Shown here one piece after another: positions 36,271 through 53,199 of a stretch of 64,000 nucleotides of DNA. Source of the DNA: Nansenia antarctica (taxonomy: Eukaryota > Chordata > Actinopteri > Argentiniformes > Microstomatidae). The translations under genes and the position numbers were made by a program. Each line of letters begins with the position of its first letter. Position 1 is the first letter of the stretch. The notes below the pieces were generated by a model, which saw nothing but the letters and a program-made list of their open reading frames with translations, was not told the origin of the DNA and did no database searches. The stretch covers positions 45,770,802-45,834,801 of the forward strand of contig OZ022342.1 in NCBI GenBank assembly GCA_963989245.1, in the 5' to 3' direction.

Positions 36271-37700
36271 ATCTCCAGAGCCAGAAGAGAGGTGGCTCCA
36301 GAAGGGAAAGTGGTGTCAAAATCAATATATCCTTCTGTTTCCGGTTCCAGATGCTTATGGTTCCTCTGTCACTGCTTTGTGTTTTGTGTAGGCTCATAGA
36401 TCTATGTGTAGGCTACTCACAAATGTGTTACACGTTTCGCTCGTCAAATAGCCTACAGTGTATTATTTGCATTCAACATTAGGATTATTTGTTTCCTCTG
36501 TACTTTTGTTTTGTTGCTTAAACTCATTATTAAAGGTGCTTTCACTAAATCAAACAACCACCAATCGGGCAACCCACCACTTGCATTCACAGAGCTATGG
36601 ATGGTCTGTGAAGGGCTAATCATCCATGAGATCAAAATGAGTTTTAACCATGTTTTGAAGGTATAGCCTACAGTGTTTGTTTACGATTACATTGTCTACA
36701 AATAATGGAGTAAAAACAATGTTATGTTTTGGGTTCGGATGCAGTAACAGTTGATCTAAACTCATGAGGCTTTCATAAATTACATTCTTCAAGAATCGAT
36801 GGCTATATATCATTAATTTAAAAGTCCAAAAATGGATGTACCAATTTACATTGCCCCTTAAAAACATCTCACTGTTAGGTATGTTTGTTTTGTTTTGTTT
36901 TGGCATACGCTTACAAATAAAAAAATGTTTGCTTGCAATAATGCACTTTTATTCCAAAGCAAACACAATAACACAAAGTAAAGAGTCAAATTCAGTTTCT
37001 AAGAAGAGTAAAGCGTATGCTAGCCTATGACGTACATCTGAAATGCAACAGATAGGCCTTGTGGCTCAAGGATGACTCATTATTGGACTCACTGTCGGAC
37101 TGAAGACCCAGTGGAATACATTATGGACACCCTACCAGCATACACTTACAAGACAAGACAAGAGATAGTCTTCAAACATTATTGACCCTACATTTTTGGT
37201 GATGTGTCAATTATATAATTTGTATGCAAATATGCATTTTCCCAACAATTATCACATTTTTAAAAAATGTTGCCAATACCTTTTTCACTCCCCAAATAAA
37301 AACAATAAAGATCTGTATTCATCAAGGAGACATGAAGTCTAAATTCATGGTGAACTCTGACCTTTAACAAATGTCTGTCTGACATGTGGCTGGTCATGTT
37401 CATCCCTCTTAGAAAGCAAGATGCTAAAGCGTCAGCGTGCCAGATTACTGGAGACTACAAATGATGGGATTAGTAGTAATAATCCTGCAGTGTAATCTAG
37501 TACTATCCAGCTCCTCAGGTTTCAGCCCATACTGTAGATAGACATATAGAGCTTAGTTAGGACCACAGCCAAAGTCATTAATCCCCTTAGTGATTGCTAT
37601 TAAACTATTAAAACATTTATCATTCAATCAAAATGTGTAGCTTCAGGAGAGGGTAAAAGAGAAATAATATACATTATATGACAAATTTAGACTATCTTTC
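36271..37700. other. Intergenic, nothing recognised
   Basis: AT-rich sequence between the divergent agpat2 and dipk1b genes. No ORF, tandem repeat or transposon terminus recognised. Confidence 0.5.
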
Positions 37701-37702
37701 TA

Positions 37703-38252
37703 CACTCACCGAACACTTTATTAGGAATAGGAACACTATACTAATACTGGGTAGGACCTCCCTTTACTCTCAAAACAGACTCAATTCTTCATGGCATTGA
37801 TTCCAAAAGATGTTGGAAACTTTCCTTTGAGATTCTGGTCCATGATGACATGATTGCATTGCACAATTCCTGCAGATTTTTCAGGTGCACTTTCAAGCTG
37901 TGAATCTCCCGTTCTACCTAATCCCAAAGGTGTTCAACTGGATTCAGACTGGGAAGGCCACTGAATGTTCATGAAACCAGTTTGAGATGACCTTTGCTTT
38001 GTGACAAGGTGCATTATCATGCTGGAAGCAGCCATGAGAAGAAGATGGGTACATTGTGGTCATGAAGGGACGCATATGGTCGGTCAGTAGCAATACTCAA
38101 ATAGGCTGTAGCATGATGTGATGTGTGATTGAGGGATGATTGACTGGTATTAATGGGCCCAAAGTGTGCCAAGAAAACAATCCCCGCACCATTACACCAC
38201 CTGAATGAATGAGAAGGTGTACACGTGTTCCTAATAAAGTGTTTGGTGAGTG
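37703..38252. mobile_element. Non-autonomous DNA transposon
   Basis: The left end 'cactcaccgaacactttatt' and the complement of 'ataaagtgtttggtgagtg' form a terminal inverted repeat with one mismatch over the first 19 bp. A 'ta' precedes the left end, as for Tc1/mariner targets. The 550-bp interior ('actgggtaggacctcccttt') has no ORF. It is a repeat type I recognise as common in fish genomes. Confidence 0.72.
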
Positions 38253-38904
38253 GATTTAAACAGCGCTTCTCTTACAAGCATACAAAGTGCTCTGTCTCTC
38301 TCTGCTGGTAACAAGATGAACCACAGCATAATGTATAGGTCTCAGTTAGGTTGGGTGTTTCATCATGGATATTGTGAGTATGCTAAAACCACATTGGATC
38401 AACAATATTGGATGACAGACAAATTATATCCGTTTTAAGCCTCCTTAAGATTGTGATCTTATGGACAGAACTCTGATGCTGAAGCACACAGCAAAGGTCT
38501 CTCTCTCTCTCTCTCTCTCTTACTTTCTTTCATTCTCTTTCTCTCTATTTCTCACTTCCTCTTTGTTTCTTCATGCATGGAGGCTTCTCACAATAAGTAA
38601 GGCGAGAGAGAAAAAGAGAAAAAAGCTAATCTATTCTCTGTGGACTATGTGCAAGTCTCCTTCAACTGGAGTAGAGAGGTTTTGAGTGAACATGGCACCA
38701 TTCCTTTCCCTAAACGTTCTCTCAGATGCCATAGCACAGGTCTGTCCATGGTTAAACGGAGCCTTGGCATCTGAGGAGAATTCAATCAACAGACCGTGGA
38801 CCATTCCACCAGTCAATTATAACATTTAGGACAGATAAAATAACAATGGATCAATCTACATAAAAAGGGGGGAAAAACTACCCAGTGCCCAGTGCCATAA
38901 TACT

Positions 38905-39291
38905 TCTAAAACCAATGATTTTAGACATCCTAGAATGGGAGGGAACAATTCCACACATGTAATACAAAAAAAGTTGTGCACTTAAAATGCCCATGTGATC
39001 AAATCTATATTGGTAAAAAAACACCCGTCCCCTCAAACAAAGAATCAGTGAACACAAAAGTTCCATAAGACGCAAAGATGTGAACTACCCCGTAGCGTGT
39101 CATTTTAATAACCACTCCCACCCCATTTCCTCTCTTAGGTTCCAGGGCATAGAGCAGATTACCCTTCAGAGAGGGGGTGATGTTGACAGGAGGTTATGCC
39201 AGAGAGAGCTTTCTTGGATCCACACCCTAGAAAGTCTACAACCCCTAGGTTTGATTGAGGATTTTGACATGAGTGTGTGCTATGAATAAAT
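38905..39291 (+). pseudogene. GIY-YIG endonuclease fragment of a retroelement
   Basis: With one or more frameshifts it reads VVHLKCPCDQIYIGKKT (the GIY-YIG core, here IYIGK), then YPVACHFNNHSHPISSLRFQ, GIEQITLQRGGDVDRRLCQR and ELSWIHTLESLQPLGLIEDF. The RGGD...L..RE..WI..L....P.GLNEDF pattern is typical of GIY-YIG endonuclease tails in fish retroelements such as Penelope-like elements. It has no reverse transcriptase and is a 3' fragment. Confidence 0.55.
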
Positions 39292-39480
39292 TGCTTTAGA
39301 AACCCTATGGGCCCTATTATGCACTTCTTAACTTGCCGTCTTAAGTCTTAATTAAGACGCACCGCCAGGTTAAGACCTACCGCCACCCTTATTATGCGCT
39401 TCATACGCGCTACTGCTATTATGCAGGTGTCTCTAGGCGCCCACACATAAGACGTAAGACTCCCGTGCATATATTACTCA

Positions 39481-41674
39481 TTGTGGGAGTGTTCTGGAAC
39501 AGTACACGTCGTCGGTTCTGAACCACATAGTGAACTGCACCAACTCAGTCACCGTGGACAAACGGGTCCGGGTCTACCCCAACACGAAGCCATGGATGAC
39601 TGGGAAGGTCCAAAAACTGATCAACGAGAGGGACATTGCCTTCTTCGCAGGGAAGAGCACACCGCTGTACAGCTCCACCAGGGCCAACCTAAAGCGCGGA
39701 ATCAAAGCGGCCAAGGCTGACCACAGAGAGAAGATTGAGGAATGCCTCCTGAGCAACGACTCCAGGCGGATGTGGCAGGGGGTTCAGCAGATGACAAACT
39801 TCAGAGCCAACAGGCTCACAGCCGCAGAGGACGACCCCCTGCTGGCGGGAAAGCTGAACACCTTCTACGCCCGGTTCGACGAGGGGCGAACGGAGGTAAC
39901 CGCAACACAAACACCACTCTCTCCAGCTCTCAGCAGCCTCACCCTCACAGAGCATGAAGTGAGACGCGTACTGAAGGCGGTGGACCCCAGGAAAGCCTCG
40001 GGGCCGGATGGCGTCCTGGGACGGGTGCTGAGGGACTGCGCCGACCAGCTGGCCGGGGTTTTCACCAACATCTTTAACCAGTCCCTGTCCCAGGCCACCA
40101 TCCCACCCTGCCTGAAAACCTCAACTATCATCCCAGTCCCGAAGAAAAGCACGGTGAGCTGCCTAAACGACTACCGCCCGGTGGCACTCACACCAATCAT
40201 CATGAAGTGCTTCGAGAAACTAGTCCGGGCCCACATACTCACACGCCTCCCGCCCAACCTGGATCCATACCAGTTCGCCTACAGAGCCCACAGGTCCACA
40301 GAGGACGCCATCGCGACGACTCTCCACGCCACTCTATCCCACCTGGAGAGGGGAAACAGCTACGCGAGACTGCTCTTCGTGGACTTCAGCTCCGCCTTCA
40401 ACACCATCCTTCCAGACAGGCTAGTGACCAAACTACTAGACCTGGGTCTATCACACTCTATATGTGCGTGGATCAAGGACTTCCTGACCGACCGCCCCCA
40501 GAGGGTGCGGGTGGGCCCCCACACCTCCACAGCCCTCAGACTCAGCACTGGGTCCCCCCAGGGCTGCGTGCTAAGCCCCATCCTCTACAACCTCTACACC
40601 TATGACTTCACCCCCGTCCACCCCATCGTAAAGTTTGCAGACGACACCACTGTGGTGGGATGCATCTCGGGGGGGGACGAGGTGGCGTACAGGGATGAGG
40701 TAGAGCAACTGAGCAAGCTGTGCAAGGTTAACAACCTGCTGCTGAACAAGTCAAAGACCCAGGAAATCATCGTAGACTTCAGGAAGAAAAAGTCCGAGAT
40801 CCAGCCCCTGCTCATCGACGGAGAGAGCGTGGAGAGAGTCTCAACCCTTCGATTCCTGGGGATGCACATGCGGGATGACCTGACCTGGAAGGACAACACA
40901 AAAGGCACCATCAAGATGGCACAACAGCGGCTATACACCCTGAGAGTCCTCAGGAAGGAACACAGCAAGCAGGAGATACTGGTGACCTTCTACCGCGGCG
41001 CAGTGGAGAGCATCCTCACCTACGGCATCTGCAACTGGTTCTTCAGCTGCACAACAGCGGAGAGAAATGCGCTACAGAGAGTCGTGAGAACAGCACAGAA
41101 GATCACCGGCGCCCCCCTCCCCTCTCTGGAAGAGCTGTACAACACACGCTGTCTCAGGAAGGCCTCCAAGATCTCCAGGGACCCGACCCACCCTGGGTAC
41201 GAACACTTTACCAGGCTGCCCTCGAAAAGGCGGTTCAGGACTCTGGCCGCAAAGACAAACAGACTGAAGAGCAGCTTCTACCACAGGGCCGTCCAGGCCC
41301 TGAACACAGCAAAGACCTAAGTTCTGGGCCCTGGACAGTCTGGACGGATTGATGGCAGCTGCTGGACTGAAAAAATCAGTTGTAGTGCTGAGGCACAAAC
41401 ATGTACATTTCAAGCCTGCAAACTGTGACACTTTAAATAAATGTGAAATAATACTATTGTGCAATATGACAACCCTAGTCGTCTATCTGTACAGTATAGT
41501 AGAGTGGATAGTGTACATAGCCTTTATTTATGTAAACCAGCTCCTTCCCTTCTTGTGATTTTTTTTTTAAAGTTTTTTTTTTTTCTTTCCTAACACCAGG
41601 GGAGCCACCCCTCCTAAATTTCGTTGTTTGGTACCTGTACTGTAGCAATGACAATAAAGTCCATTCATTCATTC
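39481..41674 (+). mobile_element. 5'-truncated LINE (L2/CR1-like)
   Basis: Inserted inside the inverted-repeat element. It lacks the endonuclease half and starts in the linker (LEQYTSSVLNHIVNCTNS). It ends with 'acaataaagtccattcattc', a short (CATT)n tail typical of L2/CR1-type LINEs. The minus-strand copy at 51449-55480 is the same family. Confidence 0.88.
39530..41320 (+). CDS. LINE reverse transcriptase ORF, truncated but open
   Basis: A 596-codon frame with no internal stop. RT motifs in order: KASGPDGVLGRVLRDCADQL, IIPVPKKSTVSCLNDYRPVA, LLFVDFSSAFNTI (motif A), STGSPQGCVLSPILYNLYTY, the catalytic FADDTTVVG (motif C), LLLNKSKTQEIIVDFR, LRFLGMHM and a C-terminal GICNWFFSC...RNALQRVVRTAQKITG. 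The catalytic FADD is intact, so decay is slight. Without the endonuclease domain it could not insert itself in the normal way. The first Met is not a real start; the frame is open to 39481. Confidence 0.85.
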   Translation: MNCTNSVTVDKRVRVYPNTKPWMTGKVQKLINERDIAFFAGKSTPLYSSTRANLKRGIKAAKADHREKIEECLLSNDSRRMWQGVQQMTNFRANRLTAAEDDPLLAGKLNTFYARFDEGRTEVTATQTPLSPALSSLTLTEHEVRRVLKAVDPRKASGPDGVLGRVLRDCADQLAGVFTNIFNQSLSQATIPPCLKTSTIIPVPKKSTVSCLNDYRPVALTPIIMKCFEKLVRAHILTRLPPNLDPYQFAYRAHRSTEDAIATTLHATLSHLERGNSYARLLFVDFSSAFNTILPDRLVTKLLDLGLSHSICAWIKDFLTDRPQRVRVGPHTSTALRLSTGSPQGCVLSPILYNLYTYDFTPVHPIVKFADDTTVVGCISGGDEVAYRDEVEQLSKLCKVNNLLLNKSKTQEIIVDFRKKKSEIQPLLIDGESVERVSTLRFLGMHMRDDLTWKDNTKGTIKMAQQRLYTLRVLRKEHSKQEILVTFYRGAVESILTYGICNWFFSCTTAERNALQRVVRTAQKITGAPLPSLEELYNTRCLRKASKISRDPTHPGYEHFTRLPSKRRFRTLAAKTNRLKSSFYHRAVQALNTAKT

Positions 41675-42147
41675 ATATGTTAATGAAGTGCGTTAGGCGC
41701 CCCTGCTATTATGCGATCTGACTTTGCGCCTAGCGCTAAGAAGTGGTTTGAAAAGTTCTTACGCGGTAGACTCGTGTTTCAAAACGTGCATGAAGTCTAG
41801 CGCCTATGAACTGCATAATAGCATAGCGCTTATGACTTAACGCAGCCGGTTCTTAAAGGGAATGGCACCTGGCACGCTGATTGGGTTGATTGAGAAGACG
41901 GCCAAAACACACCCATGACTAATTTTTGGGCTTAGTGCCGGGTCTTAGGCGCCCACTACCGCACGCATAATAGCAAAGTGGCCTTGACCACGCCTCCACG
42001 TCTTAAGTTTAGATCTACCGCCTCGTCTTATTGCTTAAGACTTATGAAGTGCATAATAGGGCCCATGTTCTATGCTATATGATGGCTACTGCCTGATGTC
42101 TGCATGTTGTAGCATTTCTTTTCTCTTGTGTTCTGTTTTATGTATAT

Positions 42148-42609
42148 TGTAGCGAACGGGAACTTGTAGTGTAACTCGCCCCATGCGGGAGTCGAACCCC
42201 GATCTCCCGCATAACCGCCGGCCGCGCTAACCACAATACCAAGAGAGTTAACTCCCTTGGTGGAGCTGTTAACGGGCCTCATACAGGATCTTTACACTAT
42301 CCTCACCGTTCGGGAGAGCGTGCCCTCACGCTTCACTATGTCAAGTCCCTCACGTGGACACGGCTCTCCGATGGCCTTCCTTCCATCCCAACTTTCTGAC
42401 ACCAGTGTAGCGAACGGGAACTGGTAGTGTAACTCGCCCCATTCGCTACACTGGTGTCAGAAGCGGGATGGAAGGAAGGCCATCGGATGGAAGGAAGGCC
42501 ATCGGAGAGCTCTCTTGGTGTTGTGGTTAGCGTGGCCAGCGGTTATGCGGGAGATCGGGGTTCGACTCCAGCATGGGGCGAGTTACACTACCAGTTCCCG
42601 TTCGCTACA
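42148..42609. repeat. Palindromic cluster with tRNA-like arms
   Basis: 'tgtagcgaacgggaact' occurs at 42149 (+), at 42406 (+), and inverted at the right end (42594-42609). Two tRNA-like blocks face each other: minus strand about 42170-42250 and plus strand about 42515-42590 (A box 'gtggttagcgtggcc', B box 'ggttcgactcc'). The central 46-bp block starts TGTAGCG and ends CGCTACA; on both sides lies 'ctggtgtcaga' pointing outwards, which resembles a gypsy primer-binding site. Confidence 0.65.
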
Positions 42610-43285
42610 ATATATTGGAAATATTTGGTGTATTTTGGTGTTTCTCTTCTCAGTGAACACTTGTGTATGTGGCTTTTGTAGTCCACTAAATCTAGGACTA
42701 CAATTCCCTTGATGTCTACCCACTATGACACAGGTGTTGTGCATTAGCTAATCGAGTGAATTTGTTTGAACCCTTTGCCTGCGTTCGTAAATTCGCTGGA
42801 GTGCACACTGGGTTCAATGTCATATAGGGACCATGATGTCATATAGAGACCATGATGGTAAGCACTTGTAATACGAGTTGACTCACTGGAACCAGACAGG
42901 CGTGTGAGACCGCCACACACCACACATCTGCCATATCATACCTCCATCCTACATGTATTAATCATCATATTTTTCAATATAAAACGGAGGTATGATATGG
43001 CAGATATATATATGGTAGTACATGGCAGTCCCACGCACCCGTCCCGCTCCAGTTCTGCATCCAGTTGAATGCATGCAATGATTCAAGTAGATCGCGCAAC
43101 CAGGGAATTGCCGCCATGTGTGAAAGGGGGCACCATGGGAATCTACCGGCATTTGGCTCATGTGTGAATGGCGAAAATGCCCGGACATACACCCAAGACT
43201 GCGTAGCTTTCACCACTCACGTGCGGTATCAACCAATGAAAATGCGTAGGGGCGCATTTTGCAATGAAAAGCTCTTTATAAATTG

Positions 43286-43309
43286 AAGTTATTATTATTG
43301 TTATTATTG

Positions 43310-43347
<38 letters not shown>

Positions 43348-43350
43348 GCT
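43286..43350 (+). repeat. (ATT)n microsatellite
   Basis: About 20 ATT units, slightly interrupted. Confidence 0.9.
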
Positions 43351-44099
43351 ATTTTTATTATGCCTATTATTCTTTTGTGTGACCATTCGCTCTGATCAAC
43401 ACACATGTAGGCTAGAAAACAAATTATTATTATACAAATTATAATAATAATCCCGTAATTTAATTTAAAGGAGCAATGGTATCAGATTTATGTCGGCGGT
43501 CTTAAAACGGAAGCACAACTGAGACCATCGCATCCATTGCTCGCATCAGCCTCCCCTTTAAAATAGCGCTCTCATGAATCGCTACAGCTACATTGTAACG
43601 AGGGTTCTTGGAACCAGGAGGGTATCACCCAGTTTATTCAACTAGGCTGCTTTCGAAAACGGGCCAGCGATACGTGCCTGGTGGACTGGTGAAACCGCTG
43701 GAAGAGACTTATTGCAGTCGGCATTGCAGTCCTAACCAATGGCGTCTCTACAGATAAAAGCAACAATATCGTTTAACTTATTTTTATTCCAAGGACACTG
43801 CTGAACGCTTTGATATTTTTTTGGAACAACGATGGTGTTTCTATCTGTGTTGAGTTAGATGATCGGTCTCGTGACCCGATTAGGCTAATATTGGCGTCGC
43901 ACTGGACTGGTTATATTTGTGCCTTTAATCTTCCCTGATGTCCTCACATGCAGATTTACGATACATGGAATGGTTGATGCCATATGAGGGGTGAGGTCAA
44001 TGTATGCTTAGACGGAGATGGTCCAAAGGATGTGACTCGACGACAATACGGTTCACTCATCTGCCTATCTACCCCGACCGCGTCCTAACGGAATCCTTC

Positions 44100-50160
<6,061 letters not shown>

Positions 50161-51249
50161 GGACCCCAGACAGAGTTAGTGAGGCCCCTACACGCTCATT
50201 CACCCCCCTACCCCTCCCTGGTAACTCTACAGGTACTTTAACCCACTGAATTTAATGGGTTTAATCTGAGAAGGCCTCTCTCTCAGAGCTAAGGAATGTT
50301 TCTATTCCCTCCTACCCTACGTGTTGGGTTGTTGTATGACCAAGCTATGCCTCAGAGCTTTAAAGTTGAAACAATATTTTGGCAAGAACACAGAACGCTG
50401 TTGAATGGAAAGATTTTTTATTTTGTGAAGAATATTGAGGTAACTGTGTGAATTTATCATTCTCTGGGCCTTGCCTTTGCAATGATAATTTATTTAAACT
50501 GTAGACGACTTTTTAAAGAGAAGTTACACACTGGATAAATATATCAGGGAGGTCTGATGTAGATGTTGTATCATCCCATGAAGAACAGGTGGGAGTGACT
50601 GTAAATGTATGTACAGAATGAGGGTGTGCGTAATTGTATGTTTATTGTTTGTAAAAAATAATCCACTCCGAAAATGTATTAATAATCATGAGAGTATTCA
50701 GTCATATGGATGGAGAGATCACATTGTGTAGATATTGATCATATGGATCATGACACCCTTCATATAATCTCTATTAATTGACTATTGAGGACAGCGATAG
50801 TCTACACCCCATCAGCCAGACAATATATCAGAATTCTGTTTGTTGGCATAGCAACAACATCTGAAATGTCATCATCTTTTGTTTTCCCATTGCTGTTTAT
50901 TTTTTCCTGCTTCAATATTTTTGGGCTAAAACTCCTGCATTAGTCTGGACTGCAAACCACTTAATGTGCATCACTTAATGTTAATATTAACTTAATGTTA
51001 ATATTAATGTGTCTATTGTATTCCAGTCGACTCTTCAGAAGTGTCATTTTGCACTGGAATGCTTTCAATGCAGCCATTATTGAATTTATAGAGTCACATA
51101 CACTCTTAAGTTTCCACAACACAATCCTAAAAGTACATTTACAATTCACAGTAGAAACCGTGTCTTGTGTTCGTAATCCATTGTTATAGTGACATCCCCC
51201 AAAGCAATAGTATGTGAAGTTGTAGAATCTGTAAAGACAAACCCTCTGT

Positions 51250-51255
51250 AATAAA
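51250..51255 (+). terminator. dipk1b: Candidate dipk1b polyadenylation signal
   Basis: AATAAA about 1.09 kb after the stop, followed by T-rich sequence. The LINE copy starts soon after, which agrees with the transcript ending here. Confidence 0.5.
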
Positions 51256-51835
51256 AAGCAGTTCAATCTGAAATTCTCTGCAACTGATTTTTTTATTACT
51301 TAATTCTCAATGACTTTTAGTCCAATTACCATGGATTTCAATTGTTCCCAACACCCTGGAGCATATATTACATTGTGTACATTTTTTATTGAGCACATCC
51401 ATAGTCAGTGGGATTGTAGCATTGATACAGAACACACTGCACACATTGTATGAATGAATGGTCTTTATTGTCATTGATATAGTACAGGTACCAAACAACG
51501 AAATTTGGGAGGGGGGGCTCCCCTGGTGCTAGGAAAAAAAAAACTAAAAACAAGAAGGGAAAAGAGCTGGTTTACATAAATAAAGGCTAATAATGTACAC
51601 TATCCACTATACTATACTATACAAATAAAACACTGTGCTGTACTCTATGCTATGCTATACCTATTCTAACATTTCCTATTCTCTGAACCTTATGTACCCT
51701 AGGGTTGTCATATTGCTCATAGTGTTATTGCACATTCATTTAATGTGTCGCAGTTTGCAGGTTTGAAATGTACACAGTTGTGTTTCAGTATTACACTTGA
51801 TTTCAATCTAGTAGCTGCCATCAATTTGTCTAGAT

Positions 51836-51940
51836 CAGGGGTGCTCACACTTTTTGGAACCAAGATCTACTTTTCAAGTAGCCAGTCTGCCAAGATCTAC
51901 CAGTCTAGTTTCAACATCGCAAACGTACATGCACGTACTA

Positions 51941-52001
<61 letters not shown>

Positions 52002-52098
52002 CCCAGCCTGCATAGTAAACTCACAATACACTTTCCCTCTCTCTGTCACACAGCCACAGGAGAAGACCATCACAAACCCTCCCTCTTTGCTATTCTCG

Positions 52099-52173
<75 letters not shown>

Positions 52174-52249
52174 TTGCCAGTCTGCATAGGGAGCCATAGC
52201 ACAAACCCTCCCTCTCTCTCCCCCTCTCTCTCCCTCTCTCTCTCTCTCA

Positions 52250-52330
<81 letters not shown>

Positions 52331-53180
52331 TCACTCACTTTCTCTCACTCACACACTGACAGCCAGTCTGCAGTACCATAGCCAACTACTGATCCAACAC
52401 ACAGAAAAGTAAACCAGATACAAAACAGGTAGTTCCCTAGTTTGAAAGGAGGAAATAAATGCATTTCTCTACCTTAGTGGGAGACCTGGCACTGGGAGGA
52501 GGCAGCTAGTTTCTAGTAGTCAGGGCTGTAGGAGCTGGTTGCAAGGTGTCATCAGCCACTGTGGATCTGTCATCGAAAAGGCAATCTGCAGCCTCGAGAA
52601 ACTTTTTTCACAATTTCGCCGTCTTTGAATGACTTCTTGTGTTTAACAAGAACGTGACTGACGCGATAAGAAGCTATCGTTACAGCCGTACGTTTTCGCT
52701 CTTTTGCCACATTTCCCTTCTTCGAAACAGCCATCGTAGATTTGCTGATCAGACAGACGCATTTCCAATATCACATCGTGTAAAAAAGTCCTCCTCCCAT
52801 TCTGGATGGAAGTTATACGTTATTGGTTTCTTACTTGGTCCAGCTTCCCCACTCATTTGTATAGCCTTTATTTAGTATTATATAGTAAATAGTAGAAATT
52901 GGAAGGCTAACTAGTTAATTAGTCTCGCCGGTATTTTGTAGTTGGCGCTGTTGACTGCGCATGCGTGGTGAACCTGTGTTAGGTGTAGGTGAAAAGATCA
53001 GATCGCAGACTGGCTTACCTGTACGTCAATCAAGTGGCAAAAGCCATAGTGAGGATGGATGATAGGCGATTTTTTTCTTTTTTTCTTTTTTCTTTTCCGT
53101 TTTGTTCAATGCCATGCGATCTACCGATACTACCTTTGCGATCAACCGGTCGATCGCGATCGACGTATTGGGCACCCCTG
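51836..53180. mobile_element. hAT-type MITE with perfect 8-bp target duplication
   Basis: It starts 'caggggtgctcacac' and ends 'gggcacccctg' (inverted ends), and is flanked by 'gtctagat' at 51828-51835 and 53181-53188. The interior carries three (CA)n runs (51945-51998, 52102-52171, 52258-52335) and 'gatctacc' motifs near both ends. No transposase is recognised. It sits inside the LINE 3' UTR. Confidence 0.88.
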
Positions 53181-53199
53181 GTCTAGATTGTCCAGGGCC

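Larger units (their letters stand above)
39309..42064. mobile_element. DNA transposon with 19-bp perfect inverted repeats, carrying a LINE
   Basis: 'gggccctattatgcacttc' at 39309-39327 is perfectly inverted at 42046-42064. 'at' flanks both sides, a possible 2-bp target duplication. Subterminal 'gtcttaagt' and 'cttaagac' motifs repeat inside. Ends beginning GGGCCCTATT with an AT duplication would fit an ISL2EU-like or related element. No transposase is present. A LINE fills 39481-41674. Confidence 0.75.

Noticed and set aside
44004..44099. N-terminal extension of dipk1b from the in-frame start at 44004
   Set aside because: The extra 32 residues do not match the family; MPRGLRRL aligns with the human N-terminus.
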